Source: Anaeramoeba flamelloides
Lineage: Eukaryota > Metamonada > Anaeramoebidae
Length of the DNA: 64,000 bases
Reading direction: 5' to 3'
Assembly: GCA_027625915.1 (NCBI GenBank)
Contig: JANTQA010000047.1
Span: forward strand, 7,254,001-7,318,000
The position numbers were made by a program, and so were the translations under genes. Under the pieces are notes generated by a model. The model did not search any database, had not been told where the DNA came from, and saw nothing but the letters and a program-made list of their open reading frames with translations. Positions 48,992 to 59,627 of this stretch are shown piece after piece; position 1 is the first letter of the stretch, and each line of letters begins with the position of its first letter.

Positions 48992-49468
48992 CAGTGATCA
49001 AAATAAAGCGTGCCCAACGACTATAATCCGTGTTTCAAAATATTATCCGTGCTTTTTTTTATTCTTGTAACAAGGCAACATCCAATCTACTAACAAATAG
49101 TATACCTAAGTTCAAATCAATTTTGAAAGTAAAAGTCTGGTTATTTTCTGTAAAATTTAAATTATTCATACAAATAGTTGAAAAAATTCCATAATATTCT
49201 CAATTTTTTTGATTTTTTTTGTTTTTTTTATAATTAAAATTTTATGAAAAATTTACTCTATTTTTTGAGATAAATTTTGCAATTTGATCCTTCATTTTTA
49301 GAATTACTTTTTCAATAATAGAACTTTAAGAAATCAATACCATATTTTTTTAGGGTTTATTATTGGTTTCTTTGATTGGTTAATGTTTAGGTCTTCTTTA
49401 ACAAAAAAACACGCTTTTTATTTTGAAACACGCATTATATTTTTTTGCACGCTTTATTTTGACTACAG
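48992..49468. mobile_element. Tc1/mariner-type MITE (family M3), intact copy
   Basis: A 477-bp element flanked by TA on both sides. The left end reads CAGTGATCAAAATAAAGCGT and the right end on the other strand CTGTAGTCAAAATAAAGCGT. The inverted repeats extend about 65 bp with further GCGTG motifs. No transposase. Confidence 0.85.
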
Positions 49469-49969
49469 TAATGAATGAAGTACTTTAAATAATAAAAATC
49501 AATGAGTTACTGCCAGAGTAAAAAATGTTATTTTCTGATCCTCTTCAGAATTGCAAAAAGTGAAAAATTTTTCTTTATCGTGGCTACTCCCTTAAGAAAA
49601 TTTTTATATTCATTCAAATAACCAAAATTTCAATCTAATAAGAAAATTAGAAAAAATTTTCAACAAATCGCCTTTCTAATTTTAAATTTTACCTAAAATA
49701 TCAAGGATTTTACCTTCAAAATTGATTTGAAATTAAGTGTACTCTTGGCTTGTAATTTGATTTTGGCTAAATGGGAAAATACAGAAAAAAAAGTACATAT
49801 TATAGTTGTTGGAAAGTATTATTCTGATCACTGTACTGTGATCAAAAATCTTTTTTAATGGGTAACAGAAAATATTAACAAGATTTGTTGACTCAAGTAA
49901 TCTTTCAAGTCATAAAGGTTTTTTACAAAATAAAAAGTTTCTGTAAATGAAATAATACTTTGTGACCAG

Positions 49970-50421
49970 ATCAATCATGTTTCAAAAGACAATAATCCTT
50001 ATTTTTTTTTTATTCTTATTCCAATGGAGCATCTAATTCAGTAATTAAGAGTATACCTAAATTTAAATCAATTTTGAAGGTAAAATCCTTGATATTTTAA
50101 GTAAAGTTTAAATTGTTAAAAATGTTTAGAATTTTTACCTCTTTTTTTTAAAATTCATTTGCTGTTTGATTTTCACAATTGATCAATAACTTTCTTCTTA
50201 AATTTACTCTCTTTTTTGAGATAACTTTTCCAATTTGATCCTTCATTTTTAGAATTTCTTTTCAAATAGTAGAACTTTGAGAAACCAAAACCATCTTTAA
50301 ATAGGTTTTATTGCTGTTTCTTGTTTCCTTTAGTGTATCAGCCTTCTTCAACAAAAACAAAAACACTGCTTTTTTTAAAAAGAAAAATCAAACTTTTCTT
50401 AATACATTATTTTAACAACAG
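49970..50421. mobile_element. Tc1/mariner-type MITE (family M3), decayed copy
   Basis: Collinear with 48992-49468 through GAGCATCTAATTC-GTAA, TATACCTAAATTTAAATCAA, TGATCCTTCATTTTTAGAAT and GGTTTTATTGCTGTTTCTT, ending TTATTTTAACAACAG. The left boundary is approximate. Another short start (CTGTGATCAAAAATC) abuts the preceding copy at 49836. Confidence 0.65.
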
Positions 50422-50885
50422 TCTACTCACCAACCATAAAAATCTGATATTCCTTAACAAAACACACAATAGTAAAAAAGGTGAAACTACAGATATAAAA
50501 ACGAATTAAAAGAAACCCTTCTTTGAATTATTTTTCTATCAACACAAATTATCCTTTTCAAAAAGTAACCTAGGTTTTTGATACCGAATTGAAAAAACTG
50601 TTAAAATTGGATTCTCATTGGTGATAAGTTCCACGAAATAAAAAAAGTTGTAAATGAAAAAATAAAATATGACAATTTTCTTCAAAACTTGTCAAAATTC
50701 GAGACAAAGAATCAAGAATTACCCCCCCCCCCTTTTCATAAAAAGAAAGGAAATATTAAAACTCCTTTCTGAAAAAAAATTTCTCCTTTTGTACAAATTT
50801 AAACAAAAATAAAATCATTTTTTTAATTTTCTTTTCAGGTTTTTACTTAACAATTTAATTCTATTTTAATAATTTATCTATTCTG

Positions 50886-53800
50886 ATGGGTAACGAACAT
50901 TCCAATGAAGAAAAATTGAAAGAAAAGCCAAGGTGTTCAGTCCACATTTCGACTGATAAAGAAACATACAAGCCAGGTGAAACACTCTATTGCCGAGCAA
51001 TTATTTTAGATTGTTTCACACACAAGGTGATTGAAAATAATTTGATTCATTCGATTGGCACTCTCTACTGCAAAATTCTCAATTCGAAGGATGAAAAAAT
51101 TCTTGACAAGCGAGTACAAAGCCTCCAAAACAGTGCAGTAACTTTCGAATGGAAGATACCTGAAGAGCAAAAAGGAGGAGAGTACAGGATGGAGATCTAT
51201 GCCAAGGAAGGGAAAGGTGTTCCCATGTTCGAAAGGACTTTTACGATCCGAAAGTTCACCCCAAAGCGCTTCAAGACTGTCTTAAATTTCAAAAAAAAAG
51301 GGTATGCGGCCGGCGAAACAGTGAAAGCGCAATTGAAAGTGGAAAGATCTGAGGGAGGAATTCCTGATCAAGCCAGTGTTACATGTACTGCGCGCCTGGA
51401 CGGAGACGAGGTTTACCGGAAGGAGAACATGAAAGTTGACGAAGACGGCATTGTTGACATGGAATTCCAGTTACCGGAAAAGATCAAAATCGGTGTTGGA
51501 TCGTTAAACTGCGTGGTAACCGAGGGCGGAGTCACCGAAACTGCATCCAAGACCCTGCCTGTTGTTTTAAAAAAAATGGACGTCAGCATTTACCCCGAGG
51601 GGGGCGACTTGGTCAATGGGCTGCGCTGTGGTGTCTATGTTGAGGCAAGAAATCTGATCACTGGCGACCCAGCAGATTTCGAAGCCATTTTAATTGAAAA
51701 GGGCAAAAAGAACAAACAGGAGAGTGTTGTTGAAGGTGTTGAATTCAAAACACTGCACGAGGGAAGAGGAAGATTTGAATTTCAACCGAAAGAAAATTAT
51801 GATTATTACCTAAAGCCAACAAAGCCAAAAGGGCTCGACATGATTCAATTGCCCGAGCGCAAGGCAAGCGGAATTAACATCAGGCTCCAAGATCCAGGTG
51901 CTGAAAGTCACTTTGGAGAGGAAATCAACATTTTAGTCAATTCCAATTTAACGAAGGTGAAAAAATTCAAAATCGCGCTCTACAGAAAGGAGGAAGAAAT
52001 TGTGTCCAAGCTCATTGGGAATACAAACAAAGAGATAACAGTTTCCTTGGATCCAAAGAAATACGACGGCGTGCTAAGAATAACCGCGTTTGCATTTGAC
52101 AACCAAGACAACGTGCCATTAGCCGAGAGATTGGTCTTTGTTAAGCCCAAGTCTGAATTGGTCTTCAACATTGAGACCGAAAAGAAAAACTATTCTCCAG
52201 GCGACCAAGTGACAATCATGATCAAATCATTACTCAAGGACGGAGGCCAAGAAAAGGCCATTCCCACATCGGGCTTTGTTTGTGTAACCGTGACTGACGA
52301 TTCTGTGTACCAAATGAAGGAAAAAAGAAATAGGGCACCAAGGCTGCCCGAGATGTTCTTTTTGGAAAACGAAGTGAAGGAATTAAAGGATCCCAGGAAC
52401 TATATCAATTTGGATCTTATTGATTCAATTAGCGCGGATCAAGAGGACCGGGATATTGACCAAGATCAAGAGGTTGAGCCTTCAATCAAACTTGATTTAT
52501 TATTGGGCACCCAGGGTTGGAGAAAATTTGCATATTATAAGCCCAGAGAAAAATATGACAAATTAGTGAAAAAAAGAGAGAAAGAGCGTCTGCAAAGACT
52601 TTTCAATGTTGAATACCAAGTAAATCCTCAACTTCGAAATTTACGACGATTCAATTTTTTTGGGGGCGGAGGCGGAGGCGGAGGTGGGTTCGGTATGCAA
52701 TTGCAAATGAATAGACTAGAAAAAAGGATGATACCACCACCAATGATGGCAATGAATGCACCACAAAAGATGATGATTCAACCACCAATGATGCCAAGGA
52801 ATGTACCACAATTAGAAATTCAAAATAACATCAGACTAGAAAATGTTGTTATTCAAGAAAACAATGAAATTGAAGATATACAAATAGAAGAGGAACAGGA
52901 ACAGGAACAGGAACAGGAACAGGAAGAGCTAAAGGAAGAGCTAAAGGTAGATCTAAATATGAAGCAAATGGACGATATGCAATTTGAGAAGATGGAAGAA
53001 GATTTGTTACTAATGGACATACCTGAAGAGTTGCTTCAAGAGCCTAAACTAGACGTAAATCAACCCTTAAAAGCTGTAAGGATATATTCGCACAAAAGGA
53101 GAGAAAATTGGAATATTGAAACAAGAACTGATTTTACTAATACCTTGTATTTTTCAAATGCCATTCAAACTTCCAAAAAAGTCATTAATAGCCAAAGTGA
53201 ATTTTCAACGGCAATTAAATTTGATTTAAATGATGAAATTTCGTCATTCAGAGTCTTTGTTGATGGGTATGATAAGGAAGGGAACCTGGGATGCTCACAA
53301 TGCTTTGTGCTTAACTCCCAAAAGCCATTTTATATCGAGCCCAAATTGCCCTCTGAAATCACAAGCGGCGATCAAATGATGATCCCCATCACGGTGGTAA
53401 ACTCGCTTGACACGGCGCTAAATCAGGTCTTCATCAAGGGCGTTGTGCATGGCGAGGGGCTAATTCTTGATCAGAAAACGTGCGATTTCAAAATGCAAAT
53501 GAAGCCTGAGCAAAGAATGGGGCGCCTTTTGAAAATACAAAGCCAGAGCTGCCAAAATGAAAAGCATTCGCTGACAATTTTCGGAAAGTCATTGAAGCCA
53601 AAGCTTCAAGACAAAATCTCGCGAGTCCTGTCAGTCAAGCCGCCAGGGTTTCCCCACGAAATTAAATACTCTGGGATCTTGAATGCAAATAGCGAAACGC
53701 AAAGCTTTCAACTGCAAATACCCAAGACGGTCATCAAGAACAGCATCAAAGCAAGCATTTGCGTTTATCCCTCGCCAAGTTCCAACATTACAGAATCCTT

Positions 53801-55316
53801 AAAATCTTTAATTAGGCAACCCTGCGGATGCTTCGAGCAGACTTCAAACACAGTGTACCCCATGGTGATGGCAATCCAGTATATGAAGAATCATGAAAAT
53901 GATGAAAAGTCGTCGGGGGTGGATGAAAAGTTTATGGAAACTGCATATAAGCATTTGGAATCTGGATACAAAAAGCTGGTTGGATACGAATGCTCGAAGG
54001 GCGGCTTTGAATGGTTTGGCGGCGACCCCGCGCACGAGGCGTTAACCGCGATGGGCATCATGGAGTTTAGCGACATGAGGAAGATTTGGGATCAAGTCGA
54101 CGGCAAGATGCTCAAGAGAACCACGGACTGGATTCTGGCGCGAAGAGACGAAGAAACAGGCGGGTTCAAAAGAAATTCACGCGCACTGGATTCCTTTGGC
54201 CGCGCGCCCATGCACACCACTGACGCATACATCGTGTGGGCACTGACAAAGGCCGGCATTGGCTATGGCGAATTGGAAAAGCAATTTGAAAAATTGGAGA
54301 AGGATTCCAAAAATGAATACAAGGACGACTCCTATTACTTGGCCATGGTTGGCCTCGCGCTCCAGAACGTCGGCTTCACCGAGCGTTCCAAATACTATGC
54401 AGAGAAACTTACCGATTTCATCGACGGGGAAACCGGCGAAGTGCAGCGATCGATAAGCTCAATCACAAATTCCATGGGCTCCAATCTCTCTGTCGAAACT
54501 GCCAGTGTCGCCATGCTGCTGTGGTTGGAGCACGATTTCTTCGAACACGTCAACAGCGTCAACAAGTTTATCCACTCGAAAAACAACAACGGCAGGTTTG
54601 GATCCACGCAGGCAACCGTCCTCGCACTGATGGCCCTGATCAGCTATGACAAAATAATGACCAAGATTGAAAAAGATGGCAAGATCAATTTGATATTAAA
54701 CGATGAAATTATTCAGACCAAGGAAATACTTGAAGGCCAAAACGATCCGATTTACTTTGACGACATCGGCCAAACTTTACAAAGCCGAATAAATGACAAG
54801 AAATTTGACAATTCCTTGAAAATACAAATGGTGGACGGGTGCGATTTACCATTTTCTTGCTTTATAGAATCAAAGATTACAAAGACCTTATCAGATCCAG
54901 ATAAATGTAATGTCATTTTTAATACCAAATTAAATGTTAAAAATAACCAAATCAAAGAAGGCGAAGGGACTGAAATTAAAGTAAATTTGAAAAATAGATT
55001 CCAAGAAAAGGGTCAAGGAATGGTCGTAGCCATAATTGGTTTACCAGCTGGATTACAACCTAGATACAAAAAATTATTGGAATTGAAAAAAACTAATGTA
55101 ATTTCTCATTTCGAATTATTCGGTGCTAGAGAAGTCGTTTTCTACTGGAGATGCATGGCTCCAAATCAAGAAATTGATTTCACCTTCGATGTAATCGCTG
55201 AAATTCCTGGTATTTATTATGGTTCTCCAAGTAGAGCTTACGTTTATTATGATGACGATAATAAATATTGGAATGAGCCTTTCCAAATTGAAATTATCCC
55301 TAAAATTAAAAATTAA
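50886..55316 (+). CDS. Alpha-2-macroglobulin-like thioester protein, intronless
   Basis: 1476 residues in one exon. Family members trap proteases with macroglobulin (MG) domains and a reactive thioester. The N-terminal half shows MG-type strands ('DKETYKPGETLYCRAIILD', 'KKGYAAGETVKAQLKVERS', 'KNYSPGDQVTIMIKS'). It also has the bait-region neighbourhood motif LLLGTQGWRKF. Residues of about 590-720 are low complexity (poly-Gly, Met/Pro, Gln/Glu). The thioester motif is CGCFEQTS with Cys982 and Gln985. The alpha-toroid follows (AHEALTAMGIMEF, STQATVLALMALISYDK), then a closing beta domain (MVVAIIGLPAGLQPRYKKLL, EIPGIYYGSPSRAYVYYDDD). CxEQ and the ending resemble bacterial-type members. There is no signal peptide; the protein starts MGNEHSNEEK, a good N-myristoylation site. 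The middle is much richer in G and C than the ends and than any neighbouring gene. Confidence 0.93.
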   Translation: MGNEHSNEEKLKEKPRCSVHISTDKETYKPGETLYCRAIILDCFTHKVIENNLIHSIGTLYCKILNSKDEKILDKRVQSLQNSAVTFEWKIPEEQKGGEYRMEIYAKEGKGVPMFERTFTIRKFTPKRFKTVLNFKKKGYAAGETVKAQLKVERSEGGIPDQASVTCTARLDGDEVYRKENMKVDEDGIVDMEFQLPEKIKIGVGSLNCVVTEGGVTETASKTLPVVLKKMDVSIYPEGGDLVNGLRCGVYVEARNLITGDPADFEAILIEKGKKNKQESVVEGVEFKTLHEGRGRFEFQPKENYDYYLKPTKPKGLDMIQLPERKASGINIRLQDPGAESHFGEEINILVNSNLTKVKKFKIALYRKEEEIVSKLIGNTNKEITVSLDPKKYDGVLRITAFAFDNQDNVPLAERLVFVKPKSELVFNIETEKKNYSPGDQVTIMIKSLLKDGGQEKAIPTSGFVCVTVTDDSVYQMKEKRNRAPRLPEMFFLENEVKELKDPRNYINLDLIDSISADQEDRDIDQDQEVEPSIKLDLLLGTQGWRKFAYYKPREKYDKLVKKREKERLQRLFNVEYQVNPQLRNLRRFNFFGGGGGGGGGFGMQLQMNRLEKRMIPPPMMAMNAPQKMMIQPPMMPRNVPQLEIQNNIRLENVVIQENNEIEDIQIEEEQEQEQEQEQEELKEELKVDLNMKQMDDMQFEKMEEDLLLMDIPEELLQEPKLDVNQPLKAVRIYSHKRRENWNIETRTDFTNTLYFSNAIQTSKKVINSQSEFSTAIKFDLNDEISSFRVFVDGYDKEGNLGCSQCFVLNSQKPFYIEPKLPSEITSGDQMMIPITVVNSLDTALNQVFIKGVVHGEGLILDQKTCDFKMQMKPEQRMGRLLKIQSQSCQNEKHSLTIFGKSLKPKLQDKISRVLSVKPPGFPHEIKYSGILNANSETQSFQLQIPKTVIKNSIKASICVYPSPSSNITESLKSLIRQPCGCFEQTSNTVYPMVMAIQYMKNHENDEKSSGVDEKFMETAYKHLESGYKKLVGYECSKGGFEWFGGDPAHEALTAMGIMEFSDMRKIWDQVDGKMLKRTTDWILARRDEETGGFKRNSRALDSFGRAPMHTTDAYIVWALTKAGIGYGELEKQFEKLEKDSKNEYKDDSYYLAMVGLALQNVGFTERSKYYAEKLTDFIDGETGEVQRSISSITNSMGSNLSVETASVAMLLWLEHDFFEHVNSVNKFIHSKNNNGRFGSTQATVLALMALISYDKIMTKIEKDGKINLILNDEIIQTKEILEGQNDPIYFDDIGQTLQSRINDKKFDNSLKIQMVDGCDLPFSCFIESKITKTLSDPDKCNVIFNTKLNVKNNQIKEGEGTEIKVNLKNRFQEKGQGMVVAIIGLPAGLQPRYKKLLELKKTNVISHFELFGAREVVFYWRCMAPNQEIDFTFDVIAEIPGIYYGSPSRAYVYYDDDNKYWNEPFQIEIIPKIKN

Positions 55317-56528
55317 ATCATTTTTTTTTTTTTAATTTGTATTTTTATATTGTTTCTTCAATATTTCTTTATTTTTAGTTTTCTCTTTTTCTCTTTTTTC
55401 TTTTTTCTTTTTTCAATTTTTCTTTTTTCATTTTTTTTTTGATCTAGAACTTTTCCAAAATTTAACAAAGTTTCAAAATGTATTTTCTTTGTTTACACAT
55501 TTAAATTTTGGTTGATATTTATATTTATTAATTTCTTTATAGTTCATTTTTTTTTTTCCGCTACTAAAATTTGTTTTATACAATCAAAATTTGATATCTA
55601 TCTAATTTAAAATTAATAATATATTAAATAAAACTATTCATTGGAATGAAGTGCTTTTTTTTTTCAAATTTCATTTTTTCCTGTTATGATTTTTTCAAGA
55701 GTAGAATTGTAAAGATTTAAATTTTTCAGTTTTTTTGTTATATAGGTGACAAGAATAGTAGAATTCATAATAATACTTTCAATACTTTTTTGGAACTTTC
55801 AGCTTGAGGGTTATTATCCTTTCATTTTCTGATTTTCTTTCCTATTTTTTTTTTGAATTCAAATACTTAATGATGTATTTTTATATCCAAAAAAGGGTAA
55901 AAAAATAATTAATTTAAAAAAGATTAGATGGAGAACTTGTTTGAAATTGTTTCGTTTATCTAATTTAAAAAGAGTTGATGAACATCCAAAACTTAAAAAT
56001 AGTTTTTCTCAAAATCAAAAAGCCAAATAGTATTTTAAATTGAAAGTTATTGTATTTTGATCTATTAATTACAATCAAAATTTGAAATAATTCCAAAAAA
56101 TAAAGTATTATGATTTTAAAAAAAGTATACAAAGTTTTTGGACTATTTCGGTTATCTATAAATAAACAATAAATTCTTTTTATTAAAAATTTTTCAATTT
56201 GAAAATTATAAACTCTAAAAAAGTGGAATTTTTCTTTCTTTTTTTTTTTTTTTTTTAATATTTACAGAAATAATTGTTCTGATTTTGTAATATTGAAGTT
56301 TTAGAGACATGGTACCACTTTAAGTTATACACTAAGAACAAAAGTTAAGGGGTACAAAAACTCTCAAATCAAGTATATTTTGTTGAAAATTTTTACAAAA
56401 TAATTTATTTACAAAAAAATTAAAAATTTTAAGCTTTCATTTGGAATGTTTTTTTGTGTATTACATCCCATGCAAAAATTTTGATTAAAAATGTTGAATT
56501 ATGATTTTATTTATTTAATACAAACTTT

Positions 56529-57180
56529 TTTCCAGTCAAAATATCACTGCTAGAATTTATGAATTACATATGTGGAAAATGATGTTTGAATAGATATTAG
56601 AAAAATAAAAAATTTTTTCTCAAGTTTAAAATTAAAATCATTTTTTCCTATTTTTTATCTTACTTTTTTCTAATTTTTTAATTTCATTTTTTTAAGATTG
56701 GTAATTTATCTTCAGTTTTCTTTATATAATACCTATATTCACTATAAAAAAGCTAGTGATTATAATTTTATTGAGACTTTTTGAATTTTTATAAAAAAAC
56801 ATATTGATTTCAATTGAAATTTTCTTTGATCTTTAATTGAAGAATAAAATGGAAATTGTTGTTTTTTTCAAATGTTTATCAAATAATTTTATTTTATTAA
56901 TTTTTAAGAAAAAATAATGATTTATTGATTTTATGTGACACTGATATAACTTATTAATTTCCATTGCTAATTATTTTAATTATTTTTGATTTTTTTTAAA
57001 GGTTGATTATAAAAAAATTATTGATATTTGGAAAATTTGTTGTCCATTCTTTTACAGAAACAAAGTTTGATTTAACTTTCATTCTTATATTTGGCTGGAA
57101 ATTTAAACTTCTTTCTCTCAAATTTAGAAGACCAATAATTTGTAGTATTTGTTGTTGTATTAGATTTTATACTTTCTCTT
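56529..57180. mobile_element. Diverged relative of the E1 element
   Basis: Collinear with 790-1463: CAGTCAAA, then TGAATAGATATTAGAA-AA, AAATTAAAATCATTTTTTC, then CATATTGATTTCAATTG-AAT and CTTTGATCTTT. The ends are too decayed to place exactly. Confidence 0.55.
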
Positions 57181-57620
57181 TAATTTAATAAATAAACTAT
57201 TTCCAAAAAAGTGGGGAAAATTTATTTTAAAATATATTTATTAAACTCAATCATCAAAAAAGTATTTAAATATACAAAATCATTAAATACTATTTATAGA
57301 TTCTAGATAATAATTCAATTTGTTTTCTGAGTATTGTATTACATCAATAAAAGATATTGAAATTTTGTAGTCTTAATGGTCTCTGGTATTCTTTAGGGAT
57401 GAAAATTGTTGTTTATTTTTTTCATGTTGATCATAAAATCAAATTTTTCATAACTTTTCTAATCTCAAAAAAATTTCAAATAGAATTAAAAATATATAAA
57501 TGCATTTTATTGTAAAAAAATCATTTGTACTCTTTTGATATTTCAATATTTTATTGAAATTGGTTGTACTTTATTTTCACCAAAAAAAGTACAATATTTT
57601 CATTCATTTTTATGGAAATA

Positions 57621-57816
57621 CAGTCAGTTTCCCTTTTAAGGCACAAACTTTCAACGAAATTTAAGGCACAATAAAAATCTCAAATTAAGGCACAAAATTC
57701 AGATTCTAGTAAAATAATTTGTAATAAAAATAATCCAATTTTTGTGCATTTATTTGAGATTTTTATTGTGCCTTAAATTTCGTTGAAATTTTGTACCTTA
57801 AATTTGAAACTGACTG
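57621..57816. mobile_element. Tc1/mariner-type MITE (family M1), intact copy
   Basis: A 196-bp palindromic element between TA duplications (57619-57620 and 57817-57818). Both ends start CAGTCAGTTTC and continue TTTAAGGYACAAA, TTTCAACGAAATTTAAGGCA, CAATAAAAATCTCAAAT. Almost the whole element is inverted repeat with a small loop. A decayed copy is at 6574. Confidence 0.9.
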
Positions 57817-59627
57817 TATTAAAATGAACATATTTTGAAAGTAATACATTAGTTATTGATTTAATCTGTATTAATATTTAACTTAATTTTTTATGGTCAA
57901 TTAACGAATATCAATACTAAAAATTTGATTTTTTATGAAATTTAAAAAAAAAAAAAAGACACACTTTTTTGGAAATACCTTAGACTTTTTTTCTTTGGAA
58001 ATAAGTCAGATCAAGAATTTAAATGTTTCCTTATTTTTTATTATTTAAATATCAGTAGCTTTTCTTGAGTTCCAAATATAGTTCTTTTCTTTTTGATTTT
58101 TTCCAAATAACTTCTCCTAACTCTTTATTTTTTATTATTAATATTTCAATTCTATTTTTTTGATAATATTTTTTTTTTCCCTTAATTGTTTTGTGAAATG
58201 TGTGACAGTTTAGTGAACTGTTTTATCATTTAGCCGGAAAAAAAAAATAACTGATTTATTTTCTGGATAATTTTATATAACGTTGTTTTGATAAATTAAT
58301 TTGGTAACCTAAGTACACACATGGGGAATTAAAAAAAAACATTGTTATTTTATTTTTTTTATCATTTAACAAATATTTTTCAAATTTTCAATTTAATAAA
58401 AACAAAAATTTAAAGGAAAAATATGGATTTTATTTTCAGGAAGTTACTATTATAATGTTCTAAATTCTAAACCTCAAACTAAAAAATGAGGATACACAAA
58501 GTTTTTTTTATTGATTACTGTATTACTGAAAGGCAACTATTTTGATATTGTTAAAAAAAGAAATAAAAGCAAATAAAATAAAAATCCAAACAAAAAACAT
58601 AAGTTATTTATTTTTTATGTCAACTCTTTAATATCTTAGATTACATTTGTAATTTTAAAAGTTCGAAACCCTTTTTTTCAAAAACAATCTTTTTTGTGGA
58701 ACAGAAGCCAAGTAATTTCAAGATCAAACCACCATGGATTAAAATAATTAAAACTAATACCTCGAATATAAGATAATTTTTTTCCCATTTCTAGATTCAT
58801 ATAACTTGAGGTTCACGATACCTGTAACTGAAAAAAAAATATCATTAATTAGGTGTTAACTCATGCTATTTTGGTTCTTTGCTGATCAACAATTAACTTT
58901 GAATGAATTTTATTGAGTGGTTGAATAGAGGCATAAAAAATGTATTTATTTTTTTTTTTCCGAAATTTGAATCGGGGATTCTAAGAAGAATAGACTGGGG
59001 GGTATTGAACAAAAAAATTTTGATTTTCAGGTTATCAATTTAAATTTTCATTACCATTTTACACAATTACCTTAAAAAAAAAATAATATTAATTTTTTCA
59101 AAGTACTAAATAAAACCAATCCTAAATACAGTCATTCAATTAACGGCCCAAAAAGCAAGATTTTATGTATAATTTATCTTAAAGCCTATTATTTTTATAC
59201 CCACCAATTCGTATTCTGGAAAAAACGGTCTAGAAAAACAAGTGAAAAACTATTTTTATTTCGAAACATTTGTGAAAATTCAAATTAACATCTAATAAAT
59301 CAAAGAAAAAATAAATGATTAAAGTCAAAAGGAAGGATACAAAACAATATCAGTTTTTCTTATACTATCTTTTATTATATCCTTTTTTTTAGATTGATCT
59401 ATTATTAACCAATTTGTTGATATAATTGACTATTTTGAGATCTGCAAAGAGACAAATCAGAGTTTGATCAAATCGGAGAGGTAATTTGTTTATTGGTTGA
59501 TACAATTGAAAATAATCTAACAGATTATTCTTTGAATTGTAAACTGATTCTTCTGTTAATTGATCTTACTTTTCATTTTCAATAGGATTTCAAATTAACA
59601 ACCTGTTTAAACTTTTTTTCTTGTTAC

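Larger units (their letters stand above)
47743..49591. mobile_element. TTAA-bounded TIR element carrying other elements
   Basis: The left end reads TTAA/GGGAGTAGCTACAA and the right end, on the other strand, TTAA/GGGAGTAGCCACGA. The span is 1849 bp, but about 480 bp of it is an inserted M3 copy and about 530 bp an R1-type element. No transposase frame. The TTAA targets and GGG ends suggest the piggyBac superfamily, which is an inference. Confidence 0.65.
47341..49833. mobile_element. Tc1/mariner-type MITE (family M3) copy split by nested insertions
   Basis: The left half (47341-47567) starts TA/CTGTTGTCTAAATAAAGCGTGC. The right half (about 49596-49833) ends CTGATCACTG/TA. Joined, the halves are collinear with the reverse complement of the intact copy at 48992-49468. 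Between them lie an M2 element and a longer TTAA-bounded element, both placed at TTAA sites. Non-coding. Confidence 0.75.
43229..50885. other. Mobile-element-dense intergenic region
   Basis: About 7.7 kb before the macroglobulin gene, filled with the elements listed separately (43944-44242 and 47341-50421). The remainder, about 44.3-47.3 kb, is AT-rich with one orphan exon-like stretch at 46362-46440. A poly-C run of 11-12 lies near 50723. Confidence 0.6.
55317..59439. other. AT-rich intergenic region with element copies
   Basis: Holds the E1 relative (56529-57180) and the intact M1 MITE (57621-57816). Elsewhere there are T-runs and A-runs but no supported gene. A TACAGTCATTCAATT motif at 59128 resembles an M1-type end but has no partner. 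Confidence 0.5.

Noticed and set aside
51980-54955. Several minus-strand ORFs of 60-70 codons inside the macroglobulin gene
   Set aside because: Antisense shadows of a conserved 1476-codon frame.
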